Shown here piece after piece: positions 10,934 through 24,477 of a stretch of DNA of 64,000 bases. The notes under the pieces are model-generated. The model had not been told where the DNA came from. It saw only the letters and a list, made by a program, of their open reading frames with translations, and did no database searches. Positions within the stretch are counted from its first letter, which is position 1, and every line of letters starts with the position of its first letter. Source of the stretch: Ichthyophis bannanicus. Taxonomy: Eukaryota > Chordata > Amphibia > Gymnophiona > Ichthyophiidae. The stretch covers positions 585,992,438 to 586,056,437 of the forward strand of contig CM066033.1 in NCBI GenBank assembly GCA_033557465.1. Reading direction: 5' to 3'. The position numbers were made by a program, and so were the translations under genes.

Positions 10934-11639
10934 ATTATATGGTAACATAGATGCTACGTGTGCGTACAATCTTTGTCCCTGTGCTCCCCTATGTACTGTG
11001 TGCATGCATGTTTTGTAGCTAAACATCTGACCTACACCCAGGCACGTTGCTGTTGTGTTGTTTGCACTGCCAGGTACATCTACACAGATGCCACCACATG
11101 TCATGTGTCACCTGCACAGAGTGTGTTCATTGACCCTTGGCTGCAGCAGGCCCCGTTACACACCCCCCGATGTTTTGGCTGGGGGACTGTTTAGAGTTTG
11201 CATGGTAACTGGTCACAACCATCATTATTTGCATACCCTCATACACCAAACATTGTTAGCATATGTATGACCATTGCACCTGGCTGGAACACTGATGACA
11301 TGCCTGCGCAACCAACCCCATGGTATGCATGTGGCACTGACAGACATGGGTGGCATGCATATGTATGATGCAGATGACCACTAACAAATCTGTTGATGTC
11401 ACGCCCACCCATGTGAAATGGTTGTTCCCGGGAATCCCTTCAAAAGCAACATCTCATACGCCTACCCAGGTGTCACACTGTCGCACACATGGATAGCCCC
11501 CCATGACTGCATGTTGAGCCAGTACACGTATGAAATCCATGTCAACCTTCACTGCATATCCTGGTCCCCACACATATCCCATGATTGCATCCATAGTGAG
11601 TGTGTAAGGGAAACCCGTGACCATTGTGTCCAAAAAAAC

Positions 11640-12500
11640 ATTCCAAACATTTATTTTACAAAGTATACAAACACTGGCAACATGCCGAAATCAACACACC
11701 CCCTGTCTGTTTTTGGAACACAGCACAGCACAGGCCACATGTGGACGTCACAGGTGCCATCAATGACACCTGTGATGCCTTTCAGCAGATGAACGTCGAC
11801 ATTGTAGCTGTGCAACATCGGCGTTCACCTGCTGAACAGCCCCCATCAGACACTGCAGTGCATGATACACAAGACGGACGTCACGTCTCACGTCATCCAC
11901 TGCCACCAACACATCATGCATGCACCTGTCAGCACACAGACAAACAGTGTCCGTGGTCTGTGTGCTGGCATGTGCATGTGATACGTTGGTGGCCGTGGAT
12001 GGTGCGGTGACACGACGATGCCTGTCCCGTGCTTCTGCCTGCAGTGTCTGACGGGGGCCCACAGAGACCTGTGCTGTGCTGTGTGCCCCCAACCCTCCAC
12101 CCTACCTGCTTCCCTCCCCAAACTCCCTCCCACCACCCTCTCCGCCCATGCTATAACCCCCACACGGACATGTCCAACATGCCCCCCACCACCCAACCCC
12201 TCCTCCCCCACATCCTCCCCCGATTGTGACTCATCCCCCTCGGAGAGGAAATGGTGGCCCACATCCTCCTCTTTGGCGTGTTCCTCCTCCACCTCAGAGT
12301 CGTCAAGCACCACCACCGCGTCCTCATCATCCTCCTCCTCATCCGCATCCTCGGAGTCATCCACGTCCTCTGTCTCCACCTCCTCCACCTGCTCTTCCCC
12401 CTCCTCCTCCTCCTCCGTCACCTCCACAACCTCCCTCTCCCATCCACGGTGGGTGGTGGTGGGCCGTCGAAGGGTGTGTGGGGAGTCACCCTGTCCGGCA
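11640..12500 (-). pseudogene. Last exon of a second Harbinger SANT-like gene, frameshifted
   Basis: The minus strand has an acceptor (AACAGCAG) near 12501, then a Pro-rich start, then a strongly acidic Glu/Asp run (12427 to about 12230), then a helical segment near 11960-11760 (DVLVAVDDVRRDVRLVYHAL). This is the same order (acidic linker, C-terminal helix) as exons 2-3 of the gene at 6246-10884. The three parts lie in three different frames, so at least two frameshifts are present, near 12440 and near 12090. A poly(A) signal (AATAAA on the minus strand, 11650-11655) lies beyond. It converges on the plus-strand gene. Extra unrecognised introns could mimic the frameshifts. Confidence 0.6.
11650..11655 (-). 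terminator. Poly(A) signal of the minus-strand SANT-like gene
   Basis: TTTATT on the plus strand is AATAAA on the minus strand, about 105 bases beyond the stop of the last open frame. Confidence 0.45.
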
Positions 12501-12645
12501 CTGCTGTTGTCTCTCTCTGTGAATGATTACATACATTACGTCACGTCCATGTGTGTCACATAACACCTGTACATATGCAGGCAACACACAGGCTGGTAGG
12601 TCAATGTGACATTTGCAAATGGGAGTCATCCCTGGAAATACTCAC

Positions 12646-12739
12646 CATCTTGCTGTTGTTCCGGCCCCCTGCTGAACCGCTCGAGGTATTCAGGATGGAA
12701 CTGCCTTAGTTCCCGACCCTTCTTCCTCAGGTCCTCCAC
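12646..12739 (-). pseudogene. Exon 2 of the second SANT-like gene
   Basis: This 94-base minus-strand exon lies between ATCCACAG (acceptor) and GTGAGTATTTCC (donor). It encodes VEDLRKKGRELRQFHPEYL and continues to a Gln run. The start matches the third helix region of Myb/SANT-like domains in Harbinger proteins (pattern VEEVRKKW..L). It begins in phase 0, which fits the donor of the candidate exon 1 at 51804-52025, and leaves in phase 1. Confidence 0.65.
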
Positions 12740-15700
12740 CTGTGGATATGCAAACATAGGTTGGGGTTAATCTCATTCCGGTGAACACAGGTGTTTGCAC
12801 AACATATACAAACATCAGTGTGACCACCATCTGGCAGCTTGCCTATCCCCTGCTGTGTGTTGTGCACATACAGCATAGTTACACACCTGTAACAGTTGCT
12901 GTATGGGAAATATATGATTAGGGCTTCACATGTGTGATGAGGTGGAAACAATGGGGCGTATCTGGATTTGTCAAGGAACGTCATACAGAACACCAGCTAG
13001 CAACATTGCACAGCGCCTACAAGCAACCACCCCCCCCCCTATATCACCACCTCCATACAACAAAATGGTGGAATGGAGGGATAGATAGAGGACAGACAGA
13101 GGGGGGGAGAGAGAGGGGGGAGTGTGTTGACAGTGGGAGATAGACAGGGAGGGTGAGAGAGGGTGACACATCCCTTAGAGGCAATGTTGTGTTTGTGCGG
13201 ATCAACACCTTAGTTCTGTGACATCATCTTGTACAGGTGTGGAGGTATGCGTTTCCCATAACAGTGAGGCACATACTTCAACATTGGTGGGGGATGCTAG
13301 TCATAGATGCCAGGGAAGTGTCCCCCAGAGTGGCAGTGCCCTTTGGAGGGGTTCCACCCCCTCCATGGGTCCCCACCATCCCCTATGGGTTGCGCATCAG
13401 AGTTGGGTATATATGGGATTGGTGTTATTCTGCGGCTTGCTTAAACATACGATCCATGTATGGGCCTCCACCAGAGCCATCATGGCCCGTGAAGGTGTGA
13501 GATTGCGCACCATGTAACTGCCCATCAGCTGTCCTGCACACAGGCAGGATGACGTTGAGCCCTGGAGGCTCCCATGCCTCTCACATTGTGAGTGTTGAGA
13601 TGCATATGCACAGCGGATGGTATGCCATGAAAGAGGTATGTGAGACACTTTAAAAACAATATAGGAGACATGTCTCTGTGACACTGCTGTTCTGACATGG
13701 AATGGATCAGAGTGAGGGAATAGCTGAGGGGACCCTATGTGTAGCTGGGTCCCCTGCAAATAGTGGTGGCCAGCCCTCTCAGATAAGTTACAGTGCAATG
13801 TTCCTTCCCTCCATCTGGGGCCATGGGGCTATGGGAAGGAGAAAGGCAGATGATGCAGCTTGACCAAATGAATGTACACATCCACCATAGGCATAACATG
13901 TGTACGTGTCCACAGGGGATCCATATCATGTTGGATCCCTGTGTAGGGTGCACCTGCCACTTTAGCTTCCACCCCACTGTGATGCCCTAATGATGTGTTG
14001 GCACAAATGTGTACCACTATCAAGGACATAAACAGTATGGACGTATTCTCCAGGGCCTCAGACAGGGCCCTCATAGCTTTGGACACAACAAGAATGAAAA
14101 CGTATGCCACTAGAGGTGATTCCAGGGGAGGGGTCAGTGGGGGAAGACACTCCACCACACACGCTCAAAGTGTATGGGAGGCACCTGCTTGACCATCAAT
14201 GGGTGGTGATGGTGCAGCAATGGCATTGCAGTTTTCACTGACTAACCTAATTTGAATACCAGTGTGAGGTAGGAGATGTTGTTGGCCACACACTGCGTTG
14301 TGTGTAACGGCACAGACATTTACGCACATTTGTGGACACCAGCTGGATACTCCAACACACCTGAATGCATGGCCACGCCTTGTGTGCGGTTTAATGGGTG
14401 CAAAACGCCCATGTCACACATCCATGGTGATGTGATTGGCATTAAGCATTCAGCTGTCCCTAACTAGGTTCAGGGAATTAGGGACTGTGTGTGTGGATAG
14501 CATGTCCGTCGTTCAGATGGTCCATGTGACAGACATGGGTGTCGAGGGTTTCCACACCTTGTGTGTTCATCATGGTCCTTATGTGGATCATGTTGTCTCA
14601 TTACGCCTGGGGCTTGCATAGTGTCGTTGCAATCCACCAAATGTGATAGGGGACATATAGCGAGTCATGCCCCCAGCTGCCGAGAGGGAACTCTTTGCTT
14701 GTCATCCATGAGCCGGAATGAGGGAACCTAATTTTGTAGCTGTGGCATGTGACACACCTGCATAGCGTTCTATATCTGTTTATCCGTGGTGTCTCACTGC
14801 TCTGCTGAGGTGGTACCTGTGTAGGGTCCATGTGTGCCGGTGCACCTCACTACTGATTCAGTATGACGATATTTGACATTGCCATGGAGATAGACCATCA
14901 GGAGATTGGTAATGTTGCTCTGTGTCAATCAGACACAGTTTTTATGGGACTTGTTCCTATATGACAGAGAGGCTGTGACACTTCCTTTCGCCACCTGGGA
15001 CATGGCTACCTGATTGTCTGTGGCCAGTACTCGTGTGTTTCCCTATCAGGCCGCTTTGCATGTCCTGGGTTGACAGGCTCATTGCTCTGAGCGCCCCAAA
15101 TGTCTGTGGTGGCATGACTCCCCTGGACCTACATGTGGCTGCTGTGTCGTCGGTGAGGTGTTCAGGAGATGTTAAACCCCACACCACCTTGACTGCATCT
15201 GTTGTTATGGTGGGCAGAGGTGGTGCCAGCAAAACAGGTGACACCTTCCAAAGTTATGGTGCTTAACGTCCCCAGTACAGGGGCTGAGTGGGTGTGTCTG
15301 CACTCACTCTCCAATCAGAGTGACAGCCTGTTGCATGCGTCCTTTGGGGAGGTGCAGAAGCATTGGGGTGCTCCCAAAGCAGACGTACATAGTGGGACAC
15401 ATGTTGCTTTGGCTGCCATGTGCAACAGCTGCAGGAGCAGCTCTCTGTCCAGGAGCCGCATGGCTTGTAGTGGCCAGGATCAGAGTTGCACAATGCAAGG
15501 TTGCCGAGCCTGCAGTAGATGGGTGGTTGGCAGTCATCTACCCTCCTGTGCTTATCTGACCTCCAGCGAATGTCTGTGAGTCTGGAGGGATGCCCTGCAA
15601 TCTCTGGAGATGGCATACATCTTGCCATACACGTTTGGACATGTTATTCAACACACACCCAGTGGCAATATGCTATTCCAGCACACATGGGTGATGTGTC

Positions 15701-16525
15701 CATACATGCGACGTTTGGTGGGTGGGCCTCTGGACCTTATCAGGGGCCACATCCATGACAGGGTGGCTTTGAACCGGTCCATGGTAGCAATGTTTGACAC
15801 CTTACAGGTGCTGGGCGACTTGGGTGTCATGAGACTAATGGTAGGTACGTCTGACCTACTTGGGTACTGTTGCATGCAGTATACTGCTCATGGTGGACAT
15901 GCATCTTTCACATTTGGCCCATCGGAGGTTGTTATGTTCATCATCTTACGTGGAACATCGTTCATTATGGGTGGTGTGACAGCAAACACTACGGGGCATG
16001 TGCCTTGACATCGCCAATGACCTATTGCCACCTCTGCGAATGTGTTGTATTCAGTCTGTGGTGTAACAACATGGGCAGGTGCATGTATCCTTTAAAAAAC
16101 ATCTGTGATATTCATCTGCTAACAGGTGTGGGCAGTCTGGGGCTGGCCAGATGTTTGACGTGACTCACCATGCATTGCTGGGGACATGGCTCCGTTACAG
16201 AACTCCCAAATTAGATGTTGTATTTAAGGGGTTTTGGTTGTTGTTTAGGCACATCCACATCTGCAACTATCTGATCATCTGGGTTACATCTACAGTGTGT
16301 GTGTTGTAGCTCAGGACCCCATGGACTGTAAGAGATGTGCAACCTACCCAACATAGCTTTAGGAACATATGTGACAGACATACCCTCTGTTACAGACAGC
16401 TCTCGAACCCCATGGGTGTTGTGTGTCCTACAGCACCATAGCAGAGCGAAATGCATCATATAAGCAGGGTGTTTCTAGGAAAACCAGACACAGGTATCAG
16501 GACTCCTGCAGATGGAGAGAATGGA
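12740..16525. other. Intronic or intergenic sequence, no gene recognised
   Basis: Composition is uniform and rich in CACA/TGTG/ATG words. A purine-rich GA tract lies at about 13,085-13,165. Open frames up to 133 codons exist on both strands but show no known family. It continues directly into the satellite array. Confidence 0.5.
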
Positions 16526-17280
16526 TTCAACAGCATAGGCACACACTGCACCATATCACCAGGGTGGGTGAGGGCCCACTCAGATGGGCTCCCTGTACTC
16601 CTGGGGATAGGGGGGATGTATCAAACAACATTAGCAAACAAACCCATAGCACCAGGGTGATTGAGGGTCCACTCTGATGGCCTCTCTGTACTCCTGGGGA
16701 TAGGGGGGATGTATCAAACAACATTAGCACAACTAACCCATAGCACCAGGGTGGATTGAGGGTCCACTCTGATGGCCTCTCTGTACTCCTGGGGATAGGG
16801 GGGATGTATCAAACAACATTACCAAACAGACCCATAGCACCAGGGTGATTGAGGGTCCACTCTGATGGCCTCTCTGTACTCCTGGGGATAGGGGGGATGT
16901 GTTAAACAACATTACCAAACATCCCCATCTCTGCAGGGTGAGTGTGGTTGTACTTTGATGGGCTCTCTGTACTCCTGGGGATAGGGGGGATGTGTTAAAC
17001 CACATTAGCAAACATCCCCATCTCTGCAGGGTGACTGAAGGCCCACTTTGATGGTCTCTCTGTACTCCTGGGGATAGGGGGGATGTGTTAAACAACATTA
17101 CCAAACATCACCATCTCTGCTGGGTCAGTGTGGTTGTACTTTGATGGGCTATCTGTACTCCTGGGGATAGGGGGGATGTGTTACAGAGCATTAGTAAACA
17201 TCCCCATCTCTGCAGGGTTACTGAGGGCCTACTTTGATGGGATTTCTGTACTCCTGGGGATAGGGGGGATGTGTTTAAAC
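16526..17280. repeat. 93-bp satellite array, segment 1
   Basis: Tandem monomers of about 93 bp, each with CTCCTGGGGATAGGGGGGAT and a variable part. Measured spacings of that motif are 93, 95 and 93. Two flavours alternate: one with CCCATAGCACCAGGGTGATTG and GTATCAAACAACATT, the other with CCCCATCTCTGCAGGGTGAC and GTGTTAAACAACATT. The array breaks off exactly at the ERV-A LTR and resumes on the other side. Confidence 0.95.
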
Positions 17281-17924
17281 TGTAGCATCAGATAAGCATG
17301 CAATAAATAAATCCATGAGTCTTTTCAAGGATCCAAGCCAGTTTAATGTGCACATGGCTCAAGCAATAAGCAATTTCAAAATGGCTGAGCAATGGCTTCT
17401 AGTAAAACAACAACTTTTATAGCTTTCTTGTCCATTCTAAGCATAGGCAAACTTTTCATGGGTCCCAGTACCCCTCTCCCCCATCGATTGGTCCCGGTAC
17501 TGATAGGGCTACCCAATCGGGACTCTGGTCTGGGCCCCAGCACCTGGTTGCCCCCCTTCTAGTCCCAATTACAATGGTCAGTGTCTCTAACTTGTTACTT
17601 CTCTCCTTCCAAGGTCGCTGAGCTTGTTAAAACCATATGGGAAGCAGGGCACTGTAAACCTTGCTTTTTGCAGAGTTAATTAATTCCATAGAAGCTGTGC
17701 TCTCTTATCAGTACCAATTAGAGCTGTTTTCTGTCTTTTATAAGTTTCGTTTCTGCTTAGCTATGTTCAGTTAAACTGAGTTAAGTTTCAATTCTATGGT
17801 GTCATCAGTCAGGGGGGGTTTTCATTCCTCTGGGCCTAACTACAGGCTTCAGTTACAGGTCAAGCTGCTCAGGCCTGTCTGCTTAGTTCAATTAGCATGG
17901 ATCATAGGCCGTCGCCCTACCACA
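17281..17924 (-). repeat. ERV-A 3' LTR
   Basis: On the minus strand it runs TGTGGTAGGGCGACGG ... ACA. It differs slightly from the 5' LTR (for example CATCAG for CAGCAG near its end) and is followed inward by the polypurine tract AAAGGGGGGAA. Confidence 0.9.
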
Positions 17925-18079
17925 TTCCCCCCTTTGATTATTCTCACCCGCATGTTAATAAGGTGTGAGAATCAAATCACATAATACTAGGTAAAGGTAT
18001 CACTCTGTGGTATAGGGTAGTAAGTTCACATAGCTAGCATCTTTGTAGCTGTCTTACGCTCTACAGTGTTATTAATAAC

Positions 18080-18650
18080 TGAAGTTATCATTTGCAAGCA
18101 AAATGGCAAGAAACAAGGGAGCAACAGGCAGATAGTCAGTCCATAGTTTGGCAAGAGTGGGGAAAAAGAACTAAAGGATTAGAAGGTTCGGTTGCATCTT
18201 TGTTGTGCTGTCGTAAAAGCTTCTGATTTAGACAGACCACTGTCCATCCTTCGTAGTAGATTGTGGTCCCGTCCGAACAAAACACAAACTGTCAACATGG
18301 GGTGGGCCAATACCCACTCACTAGTAGTATTATGTAAATCAGTCTGATTGTATAGGATAGAATAGTTCAGTTCTTGCGTCTCCCAGGGCCACTGATCTCC
18401 CATCTTAGTTCCTCCACAATAGAAACAGTCAGAAGTGTGGAGACTAGATGCTATTGCTCCAGTAAGTTCAAGAAACAAGTTCTGGTGGTGGTATGAGGAA
18501 TTGCAATGGTGGCTTGCATAGCCTTGTAGAAAGTCAAGATCTAGAACAACTTTTGGATTGGAGAGTATACCAATGCAAGTATAGGAAGAATGATAAAACA
18601 AGGTCTGAGTGACCTTCGGTCCAGTTCATGTTGTACTTATACAGGCTGCC
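18080..18650 (-). pseudogene. ERV-A env remnant
   Basis: Fragments match the env of ERV-C: the region with [19 protein letters not shown] and the CXXC-type YCGGT(K)MGDQWPWE stretch (about 18,601-18,179), and a piece of the cytoplasmic tail near 18,080. Most of the surface subunit and the fusion and ectodomain part of the transmembrane subunit are missing, as in ERV-B. Confidence 0.75.
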
Positions 18651-19139
18651 CAGGGAGATAAGGCAAAAGTCATTTCAAAGCACTCCAAGGCTGCTGCCAA
18701 AATAAAGCAATAATAATAATTCATAATGGGCATAGTCTCTGGAAAATTGGTGGAACTGTCGACTTCCACAACAGATAACAGATGTAGGATTGATTGTAGA
18801 TCCTCAAGCTTCTGCCGTACGTAGACCTACCAGCTTTTTGGCAGGAGTAGGGCTGTAGATTCCAAAGTATCACTGTCCTCTGGGATGTCTCAATTTCTTA
18901 AAATATCATAGCATAGTCTCTTAGGCTATTATTGCTTCCTTAGAGCAGTTCACTCTTTAGGAGATCAAAACAGTCTTTTCAGAGTATTTAAACACAGTCT
19001 CTTAGAAGATTCAATTTCTTAACACAACACAGTCTCTTTCTGATGATTGCAGGTTTTTTTTTTTGGTTTTTTTTTTCAGATGCGAGGCTTACCTTCAGAT
19101 AAACAAACAGTCTTGAAATAGTGCAGTTTCTGAGGGACC

Positions 19140-19560
19140 AATAAGTCTTAGGTCCGTGGTTGTTGTTGTAGGGTGAGGTGCAATGGAGTCTCAGGATGCT
19201 GTACAGTAGTCCAGTGATCAGGTTCAAGAGCAGCTGCTGGCTTCACTTGATTATGATGGGTCCAAGGATCAAATTCTGCGACTTTTACTGCAGTTGGAGT
19301 AGACAGGATGACGACATAGGGTCCTCTCCAATGCAGGGCTAACAGTATCTTTCTCCACTCTTTGATCCACACCGAGACTCCAGGCTTGAAAGGATGCAGG
19401 GGTGCAGGCAAATTGATGAGTAATCGATTTTGTACTCAGGTATGAAGACTCCTGCAAAACAGAACTTAAAACCAATAGTTCATGTCTAATAATTTCAGAT
19501 CCTATCTGTCTCATATCTCCTTTTATTTCCTATACAATAGGCAGGGGTTGCCCATACAGA
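19140..19560 (-). pseudogene. ERV-A integrase C-terminal remnant
   Basis: Resembles only the C-terminal part of integrase (segments like RQIGSEIIRHELLVL and the GPYVVILSTPTAVKVAEF stretch of the GPY/F domain). The zinc-binding HHCC region and the DDE core are deleted; the deletion joint lies near 19,720, in the same place as in ERV-B. Confidence 0.75.
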
Positions 19561-19803
19561 ATCTCAAAAGGGAAACTCCTAAAGACTTAGCAGGGACTAA
19601 GTATATCCTAAGAAGGGCTATGGGAAGAACCTGGGGCCACTTCAGGTAAACCTCTTGGCAAAGTTTAGACAACTGAGATTTCAGGGTTCTATTCATACAT
19701 TCTACTTTTCCTAAATTCTGAGATCTATAGGCAGTATGTATCTATTAATATCGAATATCTTGGGGCTATACTTAATGGACTTGCTTCCTAAGGTTATCCA
19801 CCC

Positions 19804-20112
19804 TCATTCTTTGTACAGGGCCCCATATGCATGCAAGGTTGTAAGGGTATACTTGAAATCTGGGTACACATTTAGACAGGGCTCTTTTCCTATTCTTAGT
19901 GCTCTAGTGAGGACTATCAGTTCAGCTTTCTGTGGTGAAGTTTCTGGGGCCAGGGCTGAGGACTCAACTACCAAATCAGGGGTCACCACTGCATATCTAG
20001 CACAACAATGTCCATTGATGATGAAACTGCCTTCAGCCACAAAGAAAGTCTGTTCAGGGTTCTCCAGAGGGACATCAGTCAAATCCAGGCGGCTTGAGAA
20101 TACAGTGTCCAT
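19804..20112 (-). pseudogene. ERV-A RNase H remnant
   Basis: 102 open codons match the RNase H domain of ERV-C pol, but the first catalytic Asp motif (YVDGSS in ERV-C) reads FVAEGS here, so the active site is damaged. The same change is in ERV-B. Confidence 0.8.
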
Positions 20113-20532
20113 AATTTCTAAACAGTCATGATCAGGGGATCAAGACCAACTGATAACAACATAGCAGGATTGAAAGCTTGACTGACCCTTCAGTTGTATC
20201 TGGGGTTTTCACACAACATACTCTAATATTTCAACATTCATAGATTTGTTAGCTAGTAATTTCCTTTGTGTTTCATAATGGTTAGAACAGAGTGTGGTAC
20301 AGTAACTTGAAGATTCTATCTCAAAGTGATTTTTCTTTTAGTTTTTGCTTACTAGGAAGGCTATAGCTGTAACAGCTTCTCAAATAAGGTCCAAGAGATT
20401 GAGTCACACTCCCAGAACATTTCCTTGCGACTCATGAACATAGAGACTGCAAGGTTTTCTGGACATCGGGTAGACCCAGAACTGGTGATAACATCAGAGG
20501 GTTTTTCAAAGATCAAAAGACTGCCTTCCTAT

Positions 20533-21540
20533 TCAAGTCCCCATTCCAATGGAGACTTTTTCATTCCTTTGGTAGCTTGATACAATGTGATACAATGGTT
20601 TTGCTAGCAGCGCAAAATTGGGGATCCATATACAACAGTACCCTGTGGCACCCAAGAAGGCTCTCACTTGCCTCCTGGTGGTTGGAGTAGGAATACTGCA
20701 TACAGCTGCTCTGCGTTCTGGTAAGGGTTCCAGGCGTCGAATTCCGCTGGACAACTGGAATCCTAGGTATTTAACTTGTTTGACATAATTATGCTTTGGC
20801 TCTTGAGACTTTGTATCCAGCCTCATTAAAAAGGTGCAAGAGTTCACTGGTGGCTGGTGGACATTCACTTTCTGAGTTGGTGGTAATGAGCAAGTTGTCC
20901 ACATATTGAAGTAAAATTTTTTCTTTTTTTTTTTTGAGTTTCTGGATAACTTGTCAAATCTTTTGCTGAGTGATGAGGCGAGTTCTTGAATTCTTGAGGT
21001 AATCTTGTCCAGATGAGTTGGCCCCGCCTCCTTGTAGTGGGGTCTTGTGCTAATCGTTTGCAGAAAAAGGCATCTTTTTTAGTACAGAATGATGAAATGT
21101 ATAGCTTCAGCAGAGATCAGTTCCAAGAGAATATAAGGATTTTGTTACCACTGGTTGTATAGTTTCAGCTGCATCATTCATTCTTTCTTAGATCCTGCAC
21201 TGGGCGGTAATCACCTGTCCCAGGCTTCTTGACTGGCTTGAGGGTGACAATGGCAGGGGCTATGTTCTTCGCTAGGCCAGGTGGATTATCTTCTGCCCAT
21301 CCTCCAGGTAGGGCTATGAGGTTGGTAAGTGTACAGCTTGTTGCTTTGGATGCAGGTGAATAGAACCGCCATTCTTCTTCTTGGGGACAGTTAACACCAT
21401 CAGGCCAGCAGATTTTGAGTTTCATTTTTTTCTTCCTTCAACAGAGGATATCTGTGCTTGAAGCTTTGCAAGCAGGTCTCGGCCCAAAAATGGAATAGGG
21501 CATTCAGGCATATACAGGAACTGGTACATTATTATTATTA
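20533..21540 (-). pseudogene. ERV-A protease/reverse transcriptase remnant
   Basis: Pieces of protease end and RT are recognisable by comparison with ERV-C (LPGGWAEDNPPGLAKNIAPA; VKKPGTGDYRPVQDLR; KYLGFQLSSGIRRLEPL). About 45 codons of the RT fingers are missing between IVTLKP and VKKPGT. The polymerase catalytic segment is in a broken frame. ERV-B carries the same deletion. Confidence 0.8.
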
Positions 21541-21779
21541 TTATTTTTCTAGTTCACACATGTGGTTCTGCAGAAAAGGCTTTGCGAGAAAAAAACAGGG
21601 GCTACTGGCTTTAGTATTCTGCTCCTGTATCCCCCATAAAAGTCCATATATTGGTCCCCTATTTTTCAGACTGACTCCTGGGGACCCAGGGAAACTGGAG
21701 AGTCCGGTCTGGCCTAGTCTTCATCCATGCTGTAGCCCTCTCAGGCTGCCACTCACGCTATAGCTGCTCCACTCTCGTG

Positions 21780-22130
21780 CTGAAACACTGTGCTTGGTTT
21801 TATTCTGTCTATGACTTTGCAATCAAGTACTCCCCTCCTGGGGAGGAGTCAAGATACGGGCATTCACTTCTCTAATGTCCTTCTTTTTCTATAATGGGCG
21901 TACTCACACCCAGTTTTTCACTTCCTCTGTTCCTTCGATTAGGATAACCTCACATCATTCAACTAAAATATCATTCACTTTCTCTGTTACATTTATTTTC
22001 ACAATTCACAACACACCCTCTGATTAACTTTCATTTAACCATTATGCCCGCAAATTCATCCAGTTCTCTGCAATTTCCGTTCATTAGTTCAATCAAGTCC
22101 TAAAACTTCTCAGTGCAGTTGTTTTTTTTC
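21780..22130 (-). pseudogene. ERV-A gag remnant
   Basis: Nucleotide-level resemblance to the ERV-C capsid-end/nucleocapsid region, with many stop codons in every frame. The ordered relic is easier to see in the ERV-B copy (28,380-28,640). Confidence 0.5.
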
Positions 22131-24455
22131 AGTTCTAAACAAGTCTGGTCAGCTGACTTTCACTTCTAGTCCGGAGGGGGTGGACATTCCCCTGTTGCAG
22201 AGGTGGCTAGCAAACTACTTGGGAATCTGTAGTCCCCCCCCTCTCCTGGATTCTGTTTCTCCTAGCAATGCTCTATCCAGGAGGTTGATTTTTTTTTTTT
22301 TAAGGATCCACTTCTCTGCTGTGGGCACATTAGTTCACGCCCACCGGGGGGGGGGGGGGGGGTTGACATCATCGGTGGACTGGGCTCCATCCCCCCCTTA
22401 AGCACTCTGAACTGAACTACTTACAGAGAGAGAGAGAGAGACGAGACAGGATATCTAGAAATTCTGGGGCAAAATCCTGATTGGGACAGAGACATTTCAT
22501 AATCTTCAGTAAATCCCTTACTGAAATTCTTGATCATACTTGAAAAGACACTTATTATTTCTGTAAACATAGGGCAGGCAGGAAACACTTAGATTGAGCA
22601 CATACATCCATTATGCTTCTTATAGAGATAACTATAGCTATCTGTCAGCATGTCTCTGCAAAAGAAATTATTTTTTAGTTCAGGAAGCAAATATTTAAAA
22701 GACATCCGGATATTTTCATAAAATACAGTACACCTTTCCTTTTTTTTTTTTTTTTAAAAAACAGAAAAGCTAACTGATTTTTTCATTAGTAACCAGCACA
22801 GAGGGGAAGCATGCATTCAAATGACTTATACTCATTCATAAAAAGATAAACTTTGTTTTTAAAACTTTTGGTTAAACAGAGCTAGTGAAACCAGAGAAAA
22901 AACTAATTATAAATTCATCACGCTTCGATTAAATGAAGAGACTTCTCATTCACATGGACAGAGATGCCAGAAAAAAACAATTTAAATCAATGTTAAGTCG
23001 TGATCTAATTACTTTGTAGATCAAAGGAAAAACAAAAACAGTTCTTTATCATTTCCTATTTAAACTGTTTCAGTGCTTACTGAAAATTTGAACATACAGC
23101 CGACAGAAATTCCTCTCACTTGGTCCGCAACCCATAAGGGATTAATACAAACTTAATCCTTTTCAGGCTAAACCCAAAAACTATCGGGACCCACAATCCT
23201 GACAAAACATACTTATTAAATGATAAATAAATGATATATATTACATAACCACAGCAGAAGGAACAAAAACATATTAAATAAAACAGGTACAATTTGCCTG
23301 AAATAAGCACAAACTACCAGCATTGAGGTTTAAGCCTGCACAAGATTAGAAAGACGACACTAGACATTCTTTCCTTCAGACACGCCCCCTGTCAGTTTTT
23401 CACACTGCAGTTGAAAAAACTAACTGGGTCAGACCAGCTTTTTGATTTCTAAAAATGACTGTAGGTGTTTTGGGTCTTCATTCTGCTCTATTAATACAAT
23501 TTCTTAATCAGTGAACTGTCACAAATTACTCAACAGAATAATCTCACATATATAACAAAAGGGAAACTCGCAGTTTCAACAGATAGCAAAAATCAAATAC
23601 ACAGGACGGACAATACACCAAACGCTTCATCCGTTTCGCGACCTAGACGCAGTCACCCGACTAGGAACTGCGCTAGTCCAGAGTCCACTCTGCTTGGTCC
23701 GTGCTGCCAGACCTTTCATTCACACTTCATTCACACAATCATGCTAGCAACGTATCTTAGAATGCATTCCTTTCTATCTATTCTGACTAGTCTTTTTCCC
23801 AATTACAAAAAGGATGAGGGTTTCACCCGGCGAATTCCCATGCGGGGTTACTCGGCCCTTCCTTGAGAGGTGATCATGCTCTCTTACCAATTCCCAATAT
23901 CTCGAGATTACAAATTCCAAGTTCCTGTCTGTTCTGACTAGACTAAATCATTATTTTTTTTTTTTTTTTTTTTAAACAGCTGTACCTCGCGAATACTCAT
24001 GCAAGGATTTTCAAACAAAGACTTAAGTCTTACCAAACAAGAAGGACGAATGCTTCACCTCGCGCATACTCATGCAAGGTTAATAGGACCGTCCTTGAGA
24101 GGGGATCAGTGCTCTCATTACCAAATTCCAAATTCCAAGTTCCAAGTTCTCGAGATTACAAGTTACAAGTTTCAAACTGCAGTTCTAACTCATCTGTCTA
24201 GACAGGTTTTCAAAACTATACTTACCAGATCTGGTTCCCAAGCTTCTGAGTTGGATCCTGGACTCCCCCGGGTCGGAAGTGTTGGCCAGCTGGACTCAGT
24301 GCCTGCCGAGGCCAGGCAGAACTCCCTCCGATACAAAGAGGATCGGTGGGCCCAGGGAAATTCCCCTGCGTCGGATTGGCATGGTTCCAACTGGACCAAA
24401 CCTCAAGGCGAATTACGTGGATTTATTCACTTGAACACTATCCACCACTCGCACT
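22131..24455 (-). other. ERV-A leader region, non-coding
   Basis: About 2.3 kb between gag remnant and primer-binding site without coding capacity. It has a (G)n run near 22,347-22,362 and a (GA)n run near 22,426-22,440. A block at about 22,235-22,650 has no counterpart in ERV-B; the remainder matches ERV-B closely. Confidence 0.7.
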
Positions 24456-24473
24456 TCTCCGGCCAACGCACCA
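24456..24473 (-). other. ERV-A primer-binding site (tRNA-Gly type)
   Basis: Minus strand TGGTGCGTTGGCCGGAGA, four bases inside the 5' LTR, complementary to the 3' end of a tRNA-Gly (acceptor ...GGCCAACGCA-CCA, as in UCC/CCC isoacceptors). Confidence 0.75.
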
Positions 24474-24477
24474 AGAA

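Noticed and set aside
15202..16010. Plus- and minus-strand frames of 120-130 codons as genes
   Set aside because: No domain on either strand and both strands equally open, typical of chance.
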